DNA from: an uncultured Ruminococcus sp.
GTDB taxonomy: Bacteria > Bacillota > Clostridia > Oscillospirales > Ruminococcaceae
Assembly (NCBI GenBank): GCA_900556055.1
Contig: USNJ01000005.1
Span: 1 to 24,549, forward strand
Length of the DNA: 24,549 bases
Direction: 5' to 3'
The position numbers were made by a program, and so were the translations under genes. The notes beneath the pieces were generated by a model. It was not told the origin of the DNA. It saw only the letters and a list, made by a program, of their open reading frames with translations, and ran no database searches. Positions 15,403-23,949 of the stretch are shown piece by piece. The stretch's first letter is position 1, and every line of letters begins with the position of its first letter.

Positions 15403-16572
15403 TTATTTGAATATGTCCTTGATGTCGGTGTCCTTAAGCTTCTGCCAGAATGACTGGCGTTTTTTGTAGTTGTCGGGGTTGGTCGAGGCTTCGAATTCCT
15501 TCAGCAGATCCTTCTGCTTCTTGTTCAGGTTCTTAGGCACTTCGACTGTCAGATGAACATACTCATCGCCCCTGTCAGGACGGTTGAGCTTCTTGATGCC
15601 CTTGCCTCTCAGCCTGAATACAGTGCCCGGCTGTGTGCCCTCGGGGATAGTGTACTTGACCTTGCCGTCGATGCAGGGAACTACAATCTCATCGCCCAGA
15701 GCTGCCTGCGTGAAGCTTACGGGTATGTCGATATGAACATCGAATCCCTCACGCTCGAATACAGGATCGGGCTTTACGGTTATGCCGACTCTCAGGTCGC
15801 CTGCGGGTCCGCCGTTCAGACCGTGATGTCCCTGACCTCTTACGTTCAGTGTCTGTCCGTCGTCGATACCTGCGGGAACGTCCACCGTAACGGTCTTTGC
15901 TACGCTGTTTCTGCCCTGTCCGTGGCACTTGGGACACGGATTTGTGATGACCTTTCCTTTACCGCCGCACTTAGGGCAGACCTTCTGCGAGGATATCATG
16001 CCGAAAGCAGTTCTCTGTGTGACCTTGACAGCACCCGAACCGTGACAGTCGGGGCATGTCTCGGCAGTTGAGCCGTTTGCAGCACCCGTGCCGTTGCAGT
16101 CGGGGCATTTTTCCATTCTGTTGAGCTTTATATCGACCTTTGCGCCGTTGCACGCCTGGTCGAATGTGATGGTTATATTTGTTGCTATATCCTGACCCTT
16201 TCTCGGTGCATTGGGGTTAGCCGAACGTGTAGATGCGCCGCTGAATCCGCCGAAAAAGCTGGAGAATATATCGTTGATGTCGCCGAAATCGCCGAAGCCG
16301 CCTGAGAATCCGCCTCCGCCGTATCCACCGCCGCCGTATGACGGATCAACGCCCGCATGACCGAACTGGTCATATCTGGACTTCTTGTCAGGATCGGAGA
16401 GGACCTCGTAAGCCTCGTTGACCTCCTTGAACTTTTCTTCGGCCGTTTTATCGCCGGGATTCAAGTCAGGGTGGTACTTTTTGGCGAGCTGTCGGTATGC
16501 CTTTTTGATCTCGTCCTCTGACGCCGTTTTTGCAACGCCCAGGACTTCGTAATAATCCCGTTTATCAGCCAT
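15403..16572 (-). CDS. dnaJ: Chaperone protein DnaJ (Hsp40)
   Basis: The co-chaperone that delivers unfolded proteins to DnaK and stimulates its ATPase in the cytoplasm. The 389-residue product has the full type I architecture: J domain with HPD at residues 34-36; a Gly/Phe-rich linker ([19 protein letters not shown]); a zinc domain with all four CxxCxGxG repeats ([32 protein letters not shown]); and the C-terminal substrate-binding beta domains. The ATG is 9 bases after AAGGAG. It is last in the hrcA-grpE-dnaK-dnaJ operon, separated from dnaK by 69 bases that contain a strong hairpin. No key residue is missing. Confidence 0.97.
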   Translation of the reverse strand: MADKRDYYEVLGVAKTASEDEIKKAYRQLAKKYHPDLNPGDKTAEEKFKEVNEAYEVLSDPDKKSRYDQFGHAGVDPSYGGGGYGGGGFSGGFGDFGDINDIFSSFFGGFSGASTRSANPNAPRKGQDIATNITITFDQACNGAKVDIKLNRMEKCPDCNGTGAANGSTAETCPDCHGSGAVKVTQRTAFGMISSQKVCPKCGGKGKVITNPCPKCHGQGRNSVAKTVTVDVPAGIDDGQTLNVRGQGHHGLNGGPAGDLRVGITVKPDPVFEREGFDVHIDIPVSFTQAALGDEIVVPCIDGKVKYTIPEGTQPGTVFRLRGKGIKKLNRPDRGDEYVHLTVEVPKNLNKKQKDLLKEFEASTNPDNYKKRQSFWQKLKDTDIKDIFK

Positions 16573-16593
16573 AAGTAATGCTCCTTATCAAAA

Positions 16594-16622
16594 CAATGCA
16601 AGAGAGAAATTCTCTTGCATTG
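16594..16622 (-). promoter_or_regulatory. Intercistronic hairpin between dnaK and dnaJ
   Basis: A perfect 12-bp inverted repeat, CAATGCAAGAGA and its complement, with a 5-base GAAAT loop. In the direction of transcription it is followed by TTTTGAT and then the dnaJ ribosome site. It could be a weak terminator, or an mRNA end that protects the dnaK transcript, giving more DnaK than DnaJ. Confidence 0.65.
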
Positions 16623-16641
16623 CCCGTATTATCTGATGATA

Positions 16642-18489
16642 TTAAACTTCAGTGAAGTTAGCGTCAACAACATCGTCACCGCCGTCATTCTTCTGCTCAT
16701 TGAAATCCTGAGTGCCTGCACCTGCTGCGCCTGCGTCCTGAGGGCCTGCCTGAGCGCCTGCAGCCTTGTAGACCTTCTCGGAGAGAGCATAAAATGCCTG
16801 CTGGAGAGCGTCTGTCTTAGCCTTGATATCGTCTGTGTTATCGGTCTTGACAGCTTCCTTCAGCTCGTTGAGCTTAGCCTCGATAGGAGCCTTATCCTCA
16901 GCAGTTACCTTGTCGCCGAAGTCCTTCAGAGCCTTCTCGCAGCTGAAGATCATGTTGTCTGCGCCGTTCTTGATGTCAACAGCTTCCTTACGCTTCTTAT
17001 CTTCCTCAGCGTACTTCTCAGCTTCCTCGACAGCCTTGTTGATGTCGTCCTTGGACATATTTGTGGATGCTGTGATGGAGATATCCTGCATCTTGCCTGT
17101 GCCCATATCCTTAGCGGATACATGAACGATACCGTTAGCATCGATATCGAATGTTACTTCGATCTGAGGGATTCCTCTGGGAGCGGGAGCGATACCGTCA
17201 AGACGGAAGATACCGAGCTGCTTGTTATCCTTAGCGAATTCACGCTCGCCCTGGAGGATATTGATATCAACAGCAGTCTGATTGTCTGCATATGTGGAGA
17301 ATATCTGAGATTTCTTTGTAGGGATAGTAGTGTTTCTCTCGATCATCTTTGTGCATACGCCGCCTGCTGTTTCGATACCGAGTGACAGAGGAGTTACATC
17401 GAGGAGCAGCAGACCTGTTACGTCGCCGCCGAGAACACCGCCCTGGAGAGCAGCACCGAGAGCAACGCACTCATCGGGGTTGATGCCCTTGAAGGGTTCC
17501 TTGCCGAGCTGAGTTCTTACAGCTTCCTGAACAGCGGGTATTCTTGAAGAACCGCCGACCATCAGAACCTTGTCGATCTGGGAAGCAGTCAGTCCGCTGT
17601 CGGAAAGAGCCTGCTTTACAGGGCCCATTGTGGACTGTACAAGGTCGGAAGTAAGCTCGTTGAACTTAGCCTGTGTAAGAGTCATTTCCAGGTGCTTAGG
17701 GCCTGTTGCATCTGCTGTGATATAAGGCAGATTGATGTTTGTTGTAGAAGAAGAGGAAAGCTCGATCTTAGCCTTTTCAGCAGCTTCCTTCAGACGCTGC
17801 ATAGCCATCTTATCGCCCGAAAGATCGATTCCGTCGGACTTCTTGAATTCATCGAGCATCCAGCGGATAACTCTCTCATCGAAGTCATCGCCGCCGAGGT
17901 GGTTGTTGCCGGCTGTTGCGAGAACCTCAGTTACGCCGTCGCCCATCTCAATGATGGAAACATCGAATGTACCGCCGCCGAGGTCGTATACCATGACCTT
18001 CTGATCTGCTTCCTTATCGATACCGTAGGAAAGAGCAGCAGCAGTAGGCTCGTTGATGATTCTCTTGACTGTAAGACCTGCGATCTGACCTGCATCCTTT
18101 GTAGCCTGACGCTGAGCATCAGTGAAGTAAGCAGGAACTGTGATAACAGCCTCTGTTACCTTCTCGCCGAGATAGCCCTCTGCATCAGCCTTCAGCTTCT
18201 GGAGGATCATAGCGGAGATCTCCTGAGGAGTGTACTTCTTGCCGTCGATGTCAACCTTATAATCGGAGCCCATGTGACGCTTGATGGAAGAAACTGTTCT
18301 GTCGGCATTTGTTACAGCCTGACGCTTAGCAGTGCTTCCGATAAGTCTTTCGCCGTTCTTAGCAAAGCCGACAACGGACGGAGTTGTTCTTGCGCCTTCG
18401 GAGTTGGGGATCACGACTGCGTTGCCGCCCTCCATAACAGCTACGCATGAGTTTGTTGTACCTAAGTCAATACCAATGATCTTGCTCAT
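16642..18489 (-). CDS. dnaK: Chaperone protein DnaK (Hsp70)
   Basis: ATP-driven cytoplasmic chaperone; it binds hydrophobic peptides in cycles set by DnaJ and GrpE. The 615 residues show the Hsp70 nucleotide-binding domain ([18 protein letters not shown] at the N-terminus, [27 protein letters not shown]), the conserved linker [14 protein letters not shown], a beta-sandwich substrate domain ([16 protein letters not shown]...) and a helical lid. The Gly/Ala/Asp-rich tail ends in VVDANFTEV, the usual acidic DnaK tail. It lacks the Gram-negative insert near the N-terminus, as expected for a Firmicute. The ATG follows an AAAGGAAG site. It lies 48 bases after grpE in the same operon. Confidence 0.98.
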   Translation of the reverse strand: MSKIIGIDLGTTNSCVAVMEGGNAVVIPNSEGARTTPSVVGFAKNGERLIGSTAKRQAVTNADRTVSSIKRHMGSDYKVDIDGKKYTPQEISAMILQKLKADAEGYLGEKVTEAVITVPAYFTDAQRQATKDAGQIAGLTVKRIINEPTAAALSYGIDKEADQKVMVYDLGGGTFDVSIIEMGDGVTEVLATAGNNHLGGDDFDERVIRWMLDEFKKSDGIDLSGDKMAMQRLKEAAEKAKIELSSSSTTNINLPYITADATGPKHLEMTLTQAKFNELTSDLVQSTMGPVKQALSDSGLTASQIDKVLMVGGSSRIPAVQEAVRTQLGKEPFKGINPDECVALGAALQGGVLGGDVTGLLLLDVTPLSLGIETAGGVCTKMIERNTTIPTKKSQIFSTYADNQTAVDINILQGEREFAKDNKQLGIFRLDGIAPAPRGIPQIEVTFDIDANGIVHVSAKDMGTGKMQDISITASTNMSKDDINKAVEEAEKYAEEDKKRKEAVDIKNGADNMIFSCEKALKDFGDKVTAEDKAPIEAKLNELKEAVKTDNTDDIKAKTDALQQAFYALSEKVYKAAGAQAGPQDAGAAGAGTQDFNEQKNDGGDDVVDANFTEV

Positions 18490-18537
18490 AAAACATCTTC
18501 CTTTCCAATTTTCATATATATCGGATATTGTTTGTTA

Positions 18538-19128
18538 TCACGGATTTGCAACGGCGACCATCGCATGTCTGATGACCTTGCCGTTCATGATGTAACCCTT
18601 CTGGAACACCTGACAAACCACGTTCTCGCCGAGGTTTTCATCTGTTACCTGAGTTACTGCGCTGTGGATATTCGGATCAAACGGCTTATCCATCGCTTCG
18701 ATCTCCTCAACGCCCTGCTTCTTGAGTATCTCGACATACTGATTGTATATCATCTCGACACCCTTTCGGAAGCTTTCGTCCGCGGACTCTGAAGCAAGTG
18801 CCCTTTCGAAATTGTCGATAACACCGAGGAATTCAATGATAACGGCACTCTTTGCCTTATCGGCAGCGTCCTCCTTGTCTTTAAGGGAACGTCTGCGGAA
18901 GTTGTCGTATTCTGCGGCAACCCTCAGATATTTGTCCTTTTCGGCACTGAGCTGCTCTGTAAGCTCCTCGATCTTTTTGTTTTTCTTCAAAATTTCGTCC
19001 TCACCTGCGGCTTCCTCTGAGTTATCTGCCTCAGCCGCATCCTCGGTATCTGCTGCGGCTTCCGCTGCTGCATTTTCCTCGGCTTCTGCGCTTTCGGCAT
19101 TCATTTTTTCTTTCATTTCTTCGCTCAT
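18538..19128 (-). CDS. grpE: Nucleotide exchange factor GrpE
   Basis: Releases ADP from DnaK and so resets the chaperone cycle; acts as a dimer in the cytoplasm. The N-terminal 45 residues are an Ala/Glu-rich disordered arm. They are followed by the long coiled-coil helix (KKIEELTEQLSAEKDKYLRV, AAEYDNFRRRSLKD) and the C-terminal beta domain ending in the GrpE motif GYIMNGKVIRHAMVAVANP. With the ATG at 19128 (196 aa, normal length) there is an AAAGGAG ribosome site upstream, although its 13-base spacing is long. An in-frame ATG at 19176 would add 16 residues and overlap hrcA by 26 bases; it lacks a well-spaced site but cannot be excluded. Second gene of the operon. Confidence 0.95.
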   Translation of the reverse strand: MSEEMKEKMNAESAEAEENAAAEAAADTEDAAEADNSEEAAGEDEILKKNKKIEELTEQLSAEKDKYLRVAAEYDNFRRRSLKDKEDAADKAKSAVIIEFLGVIDNFERALASESADESFRKGVEMIYNQYVEILKKQGVEEIEAMDKPFDPNIHSAVTQVTDENLGENVVCQVFQKGYIMNGKVIRHAMVAVANP

Positions 19129-19150
19129 CTGCTGTGTGATTCTCCTTTCA

Positions 19151-20176
19151 TCAGTCCTCTTTTTCTTTGCTGTCATCTTCTTCCGAAATAAGCTGTGATA
19201 TCTTCTCGGAGAAGTATTCGATATAAGGTATTATCTTGGAATAATTTATTCTCATGGGACCGATAACTCCCAGAGAACCTGCGGTCCTGTTTCCCTTTTT
19301 GATAGGATACATGACCATGCTCGAATTGCTGATAACGAAGCCGTCCTCACCGAACTTGACCTGTATTCCGCTGAAGCTTTCGTCCAGCAGACCCCTTACT
19401 TCGTTTTTGTTTTCGAGAAATCTTATTATCTGGTTCTGATCCATTTCCTTGCAGGCCAGCAGGTTTTTCTCGCCGCTTACCTTTATATCGTCCGCACCCA
19501 GACCCTTGGCAAGCTCGTAGAAGCCTTTCATAAGGGGAGTAAGCGTGACCATGTAAGCACCAAGTGCCTCGGTAAGCTTGTCGATCATCTCATCGGAAAG
19601 ATCCTCAATGGAAACGCCTTCAAGGTTTTCCGCCATGAACCTCGAGAAGAATTCAAGCTGATCCGCAGTAAGATCAAATTCCAGTCTGCATATCTTGTTC
19701 TGAATGTTTCCCGCAGATGTCACCATAAGCAGGACGTACATTCTTTTTCCCGTCGGAATGACCTCCGTTTTCGTTATAACGGAGAACTTCGGGGATATGT
19801 TCTGAACGACCGCCGCACATTGGGTAAGCTCTGCCAGCGCCTTTGTGGCACTTTCTATAAGAGCGTCCTCCGTGGGTACGTCCACATCAAGGTAGCTGTC
19901 GAGGATCTTTTTTTCCTCGCCCGTCAGCCTTCTTTCGGGCATCAGCTTTTCTATATAAAGTCTGAAACCGCTGAATGTTGGTATCCTTCCCGCCGATGTA
20001 TGTGGCTGTTCGAGATGTCCCAGCTGTTCGAGCATCGCCATATCATTTCTGATCGTCGCTGCCGAAACGTTAAGATCTGCCCTTGCCTGTACTGCCTTTG
20101 AGCCTACCGGTTCGCCTGTCAGTATATATTCATCAACGACTGCCGCAAGGATCTTAAGCTTTCTGTCGTCCAGCAC
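19151..20176 (-). CDS. hrcA: Heat-inducible transcription repressor HrcA
   Basis: A repressor that binds the CIRCE operator and shuts off the class I heat-shock operon unless heat or unfolded protein ties up the GroE chaperonin it needs for folding. The 341-residue protein has the N-terminal winged-helix DNA-binding domain (EYILTGEPVGSKAVQ, VSAATIRNDMAMLEQLGHLE, PHTSAGRIPTFSGFRLYI), the strongest HrcA signature, followed by the GAF-like core and the conserved late segment SLGVIGPMRINYSKIIPYIEY. The start is GTG at 20176, 7 bases after AAAGGCGG (20191-20184). It is first in the operon, and its own promoter holds CIRCE, so it is autoregulated. Confidence 0.97.
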   Translation of the reverse strand: MLDDRKLKILAAVVDEYILTGEPVGSKAVQARADLNVSAATIRNDMAMLEQLGHLEQPHTSAGRIPTFSGFRLYIEKLMPERRLTGEEKKILDSYLDVDVPTEDALIESATKALAELTQCAAVVQNISPKFSVITKTEVIPTGKRMYVLLMVTSAGNIQNKICRLEFDLTADQLEFFSRFMAENLEGVSIEDLSDEMIDKLTEALGAYMVTLTPLMKGFYELAKGLGADDIKVSGEKNLLACKEMDQNQIIRFLENKNEVRGLLDESFSGIQVKFGEDGFVISNSSMVMYPIKKGNRTAGSLGVIGPMRINYSKIIPYIEYFSEKISQLISEEDDSKEKED

Positions 20177-20238
20177 CTTTACACCGCCTTTCTTTTCACT
20201 TGCGATTTCTGTTTGCTATCACTCTTGATGTCTGTGTG

Positions 20239-20265
20239 TTAGCACTCCGTATCTCCGAGTGCTAA
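20239..20265 (-). promoter_or_regulatory. CIRCE operator (HrcA binding site)
   Basis: A perfect 9-9-9 inverted repeat, TTAGCACTC (20239-20247), 9-base spacer, GAGTGCTAA (20257-20265), identical to the CIRCE consensus arms. It starts 5 bases downstream of the -10 and covers the likely transcription start, so bound HrcA would block initiation. Only one copy is present. Confidence 0.97.
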
Positions 20266-20270
20266 ATACT

Positions 20271-20298
20271 ATTATACTCACTTATTTTCAATTGTCAA
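20271..20298 (-). promoter_or_regulatory. Sigma-A promoter of the hrcA-grpE-dnaK-dnaJ operon
   Basis: On the minus strand, perfect -35 TTGACA (20298-20293), 16-base spacer, perfect -10 TATAAT (20276-20271), immediately upstream of CIRCE. A consensus promoter held down by a repressor is the expected class I heat-shock layout. Confidence 0.92.
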
Positions 20299-20544
20299 GT
20301 GGTTTTTGCGATTTTTCTTAAATTTTTCTTCGTCATTTTTAACAAACTTTTCAACATCAATATGTGCATATTTTAAATCATCTTCCGATGTACATGGAAA
20401 ATAAGTACCATATATATAGTGACAGTGTGAAAAGAATTTGTTTAATTAGATATTCAGATAACAAGAATCGGACACAATTATACATTTCGTACAAATATCG
20501 AAACCGTTTAAGGTGAAATTTGTGTGAAAATGCTTGATAACTAC
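20299..20544. other. Intergenic region between divergent promoters, no gene seen
   Basis: About 245 bases of AT-rich DNA separate the heat-shock promoter from the promoter of the enzyme I-like gene. I see no open frame of useful length with a ribosome site, no long inverted repeat and no riboswitch-like conserved block. Confidence 0.5.
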
Positions 20545-20573
20545 TTGACTTTAAGAAGAAAATATGTTATTAT
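20545..20573 (+). promoter_or_regulatory. Promoter of the enzyme I-like gene
   Basis: -35 TTGACT (20545-20550), 17-base spacer, -10 TATTAT (20568-20573), 52 bases before the ATG at 20626. Confidence 0.65.
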
Positions 20574-20625
20574 ATGATAGAAGAATAATCTGCAGCTATA
20601 TTTGAGATGGGAGGTGTCGGCTGCT

Positions 20626-21408
20626 ATGATCACAATGCATGGAAAAAGCCTGTCGGGCGGTATAGCCATGGGCAATTTGTCATTTTTCAAAAGAAAGGCT
20701 GTCACACCCTCTCTCCGCAGAGTTGATGACACCGAAGCCGAGGCGGAGCGGTTCCGCCAGGCAAGAGATGCCGCTGCCGCACAGCTCGAAAGGCTCTGCA
20801 TCAGAGCGGAGGGAAAGGTCGGCAGGGAGGACGCTGCCATCTTCCGCATACATCTTATGCTCCTCTCCGACAGAGATTACGTTGATTCGGCGATCGCAAT
20901 GATAAGAAGCTTCGACATGAACGCAGAATATTCCGTAAAGGTCACCTGCGAGAATTTTGCGAATATGCTGCGAATGATAGATGACCCCTATATGCAGGGA
21001 AGAGCGGCGGATATAAAGGACGTTTCCGACAGAGTGATAAGGATACTTTCAGGTGTGAGCGACAAGGTCGAATGTCCCGAAAAGCCCTCTATCATGGTCG
21101 CTGACGAGTTTTTCCCGAGTGAAGTTATCGAGCTTGGAATGAACGGTGCGCTTGGCTTTTTGTCGGCAGAAGGCTCATCGACATCGCATGCGTCGATACT
21201 TTCGAGGAATATGCAGCTGCCGTCCGTCATCACATCTGGCAAAATGCCCAAAAAAGAAAATGACGGTCAGTCTGCCGTTATAGACGGATTTACGGGAACA
21301 GTTTACGTAGACCCCGATGAATCCACAAAACACCGAATGAATTACAGGATAGAGAATATACACAGCGTAAACCGCCTCGCCGTTCCGGAGGGTGTAAGAG
21401 TCGGCTGA
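20626..21408 (+). CDS. Stand-alone N-terminal domain of PTS enzyme I
   Basis: Full enzyme I (about 575 aa) takes phosphate from PEP through its C-terminal barrel onto a His in the N-terminal half, then passes it to HPr. This 260-residue protein is only the N-terminal half. It has the start GKSLSGGIAMGNL, the helical HPr-binding part (EAERFRQARDAAAAQLERL, AAIFRIHLMLLSDRDYVDSA, MIDDPYMQGRAADIKDVSDR) and the swivelling phosphohistidine domain with His188 in SSTSHASILSRNMQLPSVI, at almost the same position as His189 of E. coli enzyme I. The PEP-binding and dimerisation barrel is absent: the frame ends cleanly after the domain boundary and another gene starts 31 bases later, so this is not a simple frameshift. 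It cannot take phosphate from PEP alone, but might exchange it with P-HPr. I chose the ATG after GGGAGG; a TTG at 20602 lies before that site. The name ptsI would mislead. Confidence 0.8.
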   Translation: MITMHGKSLSGGIAMGNLSFFKRKAVTPSLRRVDDTEAEAERFRQARDAAAAQLERLCIRAEGKVGREDAAIFRIHLMLLSDRDYVDSAIAMIRSFDMNAEYSVKVTCENFANMLRMIDDPYMQGRAADIKDVSDRVIRILSGVSDKVECPEKPSIMVADEFFPSEVIELGMNGALGFLSAEGSSTSHASILSRNMQLPSVITSGKMPKKENDGQSAVIDGFTGTVYVDPDESTKHRMNYRIENIHSVNRLAVPEGVRVG

Positions 21409-21439
21409 AAATGTTCAGATATCAAAAGGATTGATAAAA

Positions 21440-22099
21440 ATGCGTGACAGCGCAAAGCTGGTTATAGATCTGGAGTTCAACCCTGTCAGATTTCCTGACG
21501 GAGCTCCGCACCCGATAAGCTACGAGATAATCGAGCTTGCCGCCGTTATATTGGGCGATGACAATGAAACCGCAGAGCGGTTCCGTACATATGTAAAACC
21601 GACATATTCCGACCATATAGAGCCTGAGATCACGAAGCTGACGGGCATCACCTACGACGACGTAAAGGACAGCGCAGACCTTGAAGGCGCGCTGGACAGC
21701 TTTGCGGAGTGGATAAACGGCAGGAAGGTCACAACATACAGCTGGAGCAACAGCGATCAGCTTCAGATGATGCGTGAGTCTGATTTCAAGGGCTGTGCTG
21801 ACAAAGCAAACAGCGTGTTTGGCAGATGGATAGATCTTCAGAGGATATATTCGAGAACGATGGGGCTTTCAAGACCTGCGAATCTCACAACAGCACTCAA
21901 TATCCTTCAGATAACGTTCAAAGGCACGGAGCATTCGGCACTTGCAGACGCAGAGAATACGGGACGGATACTTGCGATGCTGAGCGACAGCCGCCGTATG
22001 GACGAGCTGAGATCGAAGTCGAGAGTGACGTTCAATTCCAAAGATATGGGCGGCGTAAAGCTGTCGGACATGATACGCATAAAAACGAGAAAAAGATAA
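21440..22099 (+). CDS. DEDDh-family 3'-5' exonuclease
   Basis: A 219-residue exonuclease domain protein of the DnaQ/RNase T superfamily that removes nucleotides from 3' ends of DNA or RNA with two metal ions. All acidic residues are in place: Asp10 and Glu12 in VIDLEFNP (Exo I), Asp106 in SWSNSDQLQM (Exo II), His165 and Asp170 in HSALADAENT (Exo III, HxxxxD). The form resembles the KapD/ERI-1-like branch, so RNA is a plausible substrate, but this cannot be fixed from sequence. A short basic tail (RIKTRKR) may help nucleic-acid binding. The ATG is 9 bases after AAAGGA. It is 31 bases behind the enzyme I-like gene and shares its transcript; no functional link is evident. Confidence 0.85.
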   Translation: MRDSAKLVIDLEFNPVRFPDGAPHPISYEIIELAAVILGDDNETAERFRTYVKPTYSDHIEPEITKLTGITYDDVKDSADLEGALDSFAEWINGRKVTTYSWSNSDQLQMMRESDFKGCADKANSVFGRWIDLQRIYSRTMGLSRPANLTTALNILQITFKGTEHSALADAENTGRILAMLSDSRRMDELRSKSRVTFNSKDMGGVKLSDMIRIKTRKR

Positions 22100-22128
22100 A
22101 AGGCTTCCGAGCAGAATCGGAAGCCTTT
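22099..22128. terminator. Bidirectional terminator between the exonuclease and ABC exporter genes
   Basis: A 12-bp stem AAAGGCTTCCGA (22099-22110) with its complement (22117-22128) and a GCAGAA loop. Plus-strand tail TTTGTTTAT; the minus-strand side ends in a T-rich stretch. It begins at the exonuclease stop codon and lies 3 bases from the ABC gene stop. Confidence 0.85.
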
Positions 22129-22130
22129 GT

Positions 22131-23936
22131 TTATATTGTCTGTGCCGTGTACAGCTTGTAATAAAGCCCCTTCTTCGCCATCAGCTCATCATGTGTTCCC
22201 GACTCCGCTATGCCCTTGTCGGATATGTAAAGTATCCTGTCACAGCTCTTTATCGTGGATAGTCTGTGCGCTATGATAAACGATGTTCTGCCGCTCAGAA
22301 GATGGTCTATGCCCCTCTGAAGTCCCCTCTCCGTCTTTGCGTCGATCGACGATGTCGCTTCGTCAAGCACAAGTATCTTCGGGTCGGCAAGTATCGTTCT
22401 CGCAAATGCTATCAGCTGCTTCTGTCCCTGCGAAAGCACTGAGCCACGCTCCTTGACCTCCGTATCATATCCCTTCGGCATTTCGCGGATAAATTCGTCT
22501 GCGCCGACAACCCTGCACGCCTCCGCTATCTCCTCATCGGTCGCATCAAGCCGTCCGTAGCGGATATTGTCACGGATAGTTCCGCTGAATATGAAGCTGT
22601 CCTGAAGCATTATGCCCATCTGCGAACGGAGCGAATGAAGTGTGACCTTGCTTATGTCGTTCCCGTCAATGGATATACTGCCCTTCTGAATGTCGTAAAA
22701 CCTGGATATAAGGCTTACGACTGTTGTTTTTCCCGCACCCGTCGGACCGACAAGCGCAATGCTCTGTCCCGCCTTTACATCGAGATCGAAATTTTCGAGG
22801 ACATTCACGCTGTTGTCGTAGGAGAATGTAACGTCCTTAAATGTTACATCGCCCTTTATTTCGGGCATTTCATAAGCATCGTCAGCGTCCTTGATGTCAA
22901 CGGGTTCGTCCATAGTTTCAAATATTCTTTCGAGATATGCTACCGTGTTGATGAAATTGTTGAACAGGTTTGCGAGATTCATTATAGGCTGCCAGAAACG
23001 TCCCGCATAGCTGCCCATTGCAACGATAACGCCCAGCGTAACATTCTGCGGTCCGAGGATTATAAGTCCCACCAGATAGATTGATACCGAGATCACCGTG
23101 GAAATGTTGTCAGTCACGGGCCAGAGCAGATTGGACGTGTTTACAGCGTGCATCCAGCACTTTCTGTAATCATCGGAAAGCTTTGCGAAAATGCCCGAAT
23201 TTTCCTCCTCACGGGCGAAAAGCTGCGTGATGCGCACTCCTGCGATGCTCTCGTGGAGGTAAGCGTTCAGGTTCGAGCCTTTATTCGATACCGCCTGCCA
23301 TGCCTTTCTTTGACGTGTCTTTATAATGCCGATGAAAAGGAAGAAAAACGGCACTCCTGCGAGAATTACCCATGCGAGCGGTCTGTTCATCGCAAACATG
23401 AATATCGTGATGAAAATGATGTTGAATATTTCGAGGATAAAGGTGATGATGCCGTTTGAAAGCAGGTCGGATACGCTGTTTACGTAGTTTATGACCCTTG
23501 CGAGTATCTTTCCGTGCGGGCGGCTGTCGTAATATTCAAAGGGCAGCTCCTGAAGATGCGCAAAAAGGTCCTTTCGCATATCGAACACGATGTCCTGTCC
23601 GACCTTGGTCATTATCCTTGAACGCACCGTCGAAAATCCCACACTGACAGCGATAGTCAGTGCCAGCAGTGCCGCCAGGATAAAAAGCTGATGCTTGTTG
23701 CCCGCAGGTATCGTGTTATCCAGTGCATACTGCGTGATGACAGGGGAGAGAAGTGCCGTAACTGCGGCTATCGCACTGAGAACGAGCGCAAATATCATCT
23801 TGCCCTTGTATTTTCCGACGTAGACGAGCGCGCGCCTGAAGTGGCGGAAGTCGAATGGCGTTTCAAGTGATTCATCAATGTCGTATTTGTTTCTCTGCGG
23901 CTTTTTTGCAGCGGTCTGTTCCTTGGTCTGTTCCAT
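22131..23936 (-). CDS. ABC exporter half-transporter, catalytically complete subunit
   Basis: A 601-residue type IV ABC exporter subunit: about six membrane helices (roughly residues 45-335) fused to a nucleotide-binding domain. NBD motifs: Walker A GPTGAGKTT (about 394-402), signature LSQGQKQ (slightly off LSGGQ), Walker B with catalytic Glu ILVLDEATSSID, and H-loop His in IIAHRLSTI. It pairs with the gene just upstream, which has a degenerate ATP site, as in LmrCD/BmrCD/TM287-288-type heterodimers that export drugs, lipids or peptides. The ATG follows AAGGGGG, which overlaps the stop codon of the upstream gene (13-base gap), so the two are translated together. The substrate cannot be told from sequence. 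Confidence 0.93.
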   Translation of the reverse strand: MEQTKEQTAAKKPQRNKYDIDESLETPFDFRHFRRALVYVGKYKGKMIFALVLSAIAAVTALLSPVITQYALDNTIPAGNKHQLFILAALLALTIAVSVGFSTVRSRIMTKVGQDIVFDMRKDLFAHLQELPFEYYDSRPHGKILARVINYVNSVSDLLSNGIITFILEIFNIIFITIFMFAMNRPLAWVILAGVPFFFLFIGIIKTRQRKAWQAVSNKGSNLNAYLHESIAGVRITQLFAREEENSGIFAKLSDDYRKCWMHAVNTSNLLWPVTDNISTVISVSIYLVGLIILGPQNVTLGVIVAMGSYAGRFWQPIMNLANLFNNFINTVAYLERIFETMDEPVDIKDADDAYEMPEIKGDVTFKDVTFSYDNSVNVLENFDLDVKAGQSIALVGPTGAGKTTVVSLISRFYDIQKGSISIDGNDISKVTLHSLRSQMGIMLQDSFIFSGTIRDNIRYGRLDATDEEIAEACRVVGADEFIREMPKGYDTEVKERGSVLSQGQKQLIAFARTILADPKILVLDEATSSIDAKTERGLQRGIDHLLSGRTSFIIAHRLSTIKSCDRILYISDKGIAESGTHDELMAKKGLYYKLYTAQTI

Positions 23937-23949
23937 TTATATCGCCCCC

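Noticed and set aside
16615..18450. Long plus-strand frames (256 and 252 codons) opposite dnaK
   Set aside because: Antisense to a fully conserved dnaK, no ribosome sites and Cys/Ser/Leu-rich nonsense products.
21301..21440. Frameshifted or decayed remainder of enzyme I after the short gene
   Set aside because: Only 31 bases separate it from the exonuclease start, and that gene shows exonuclease motifs from its first residues, so no remnant is present.
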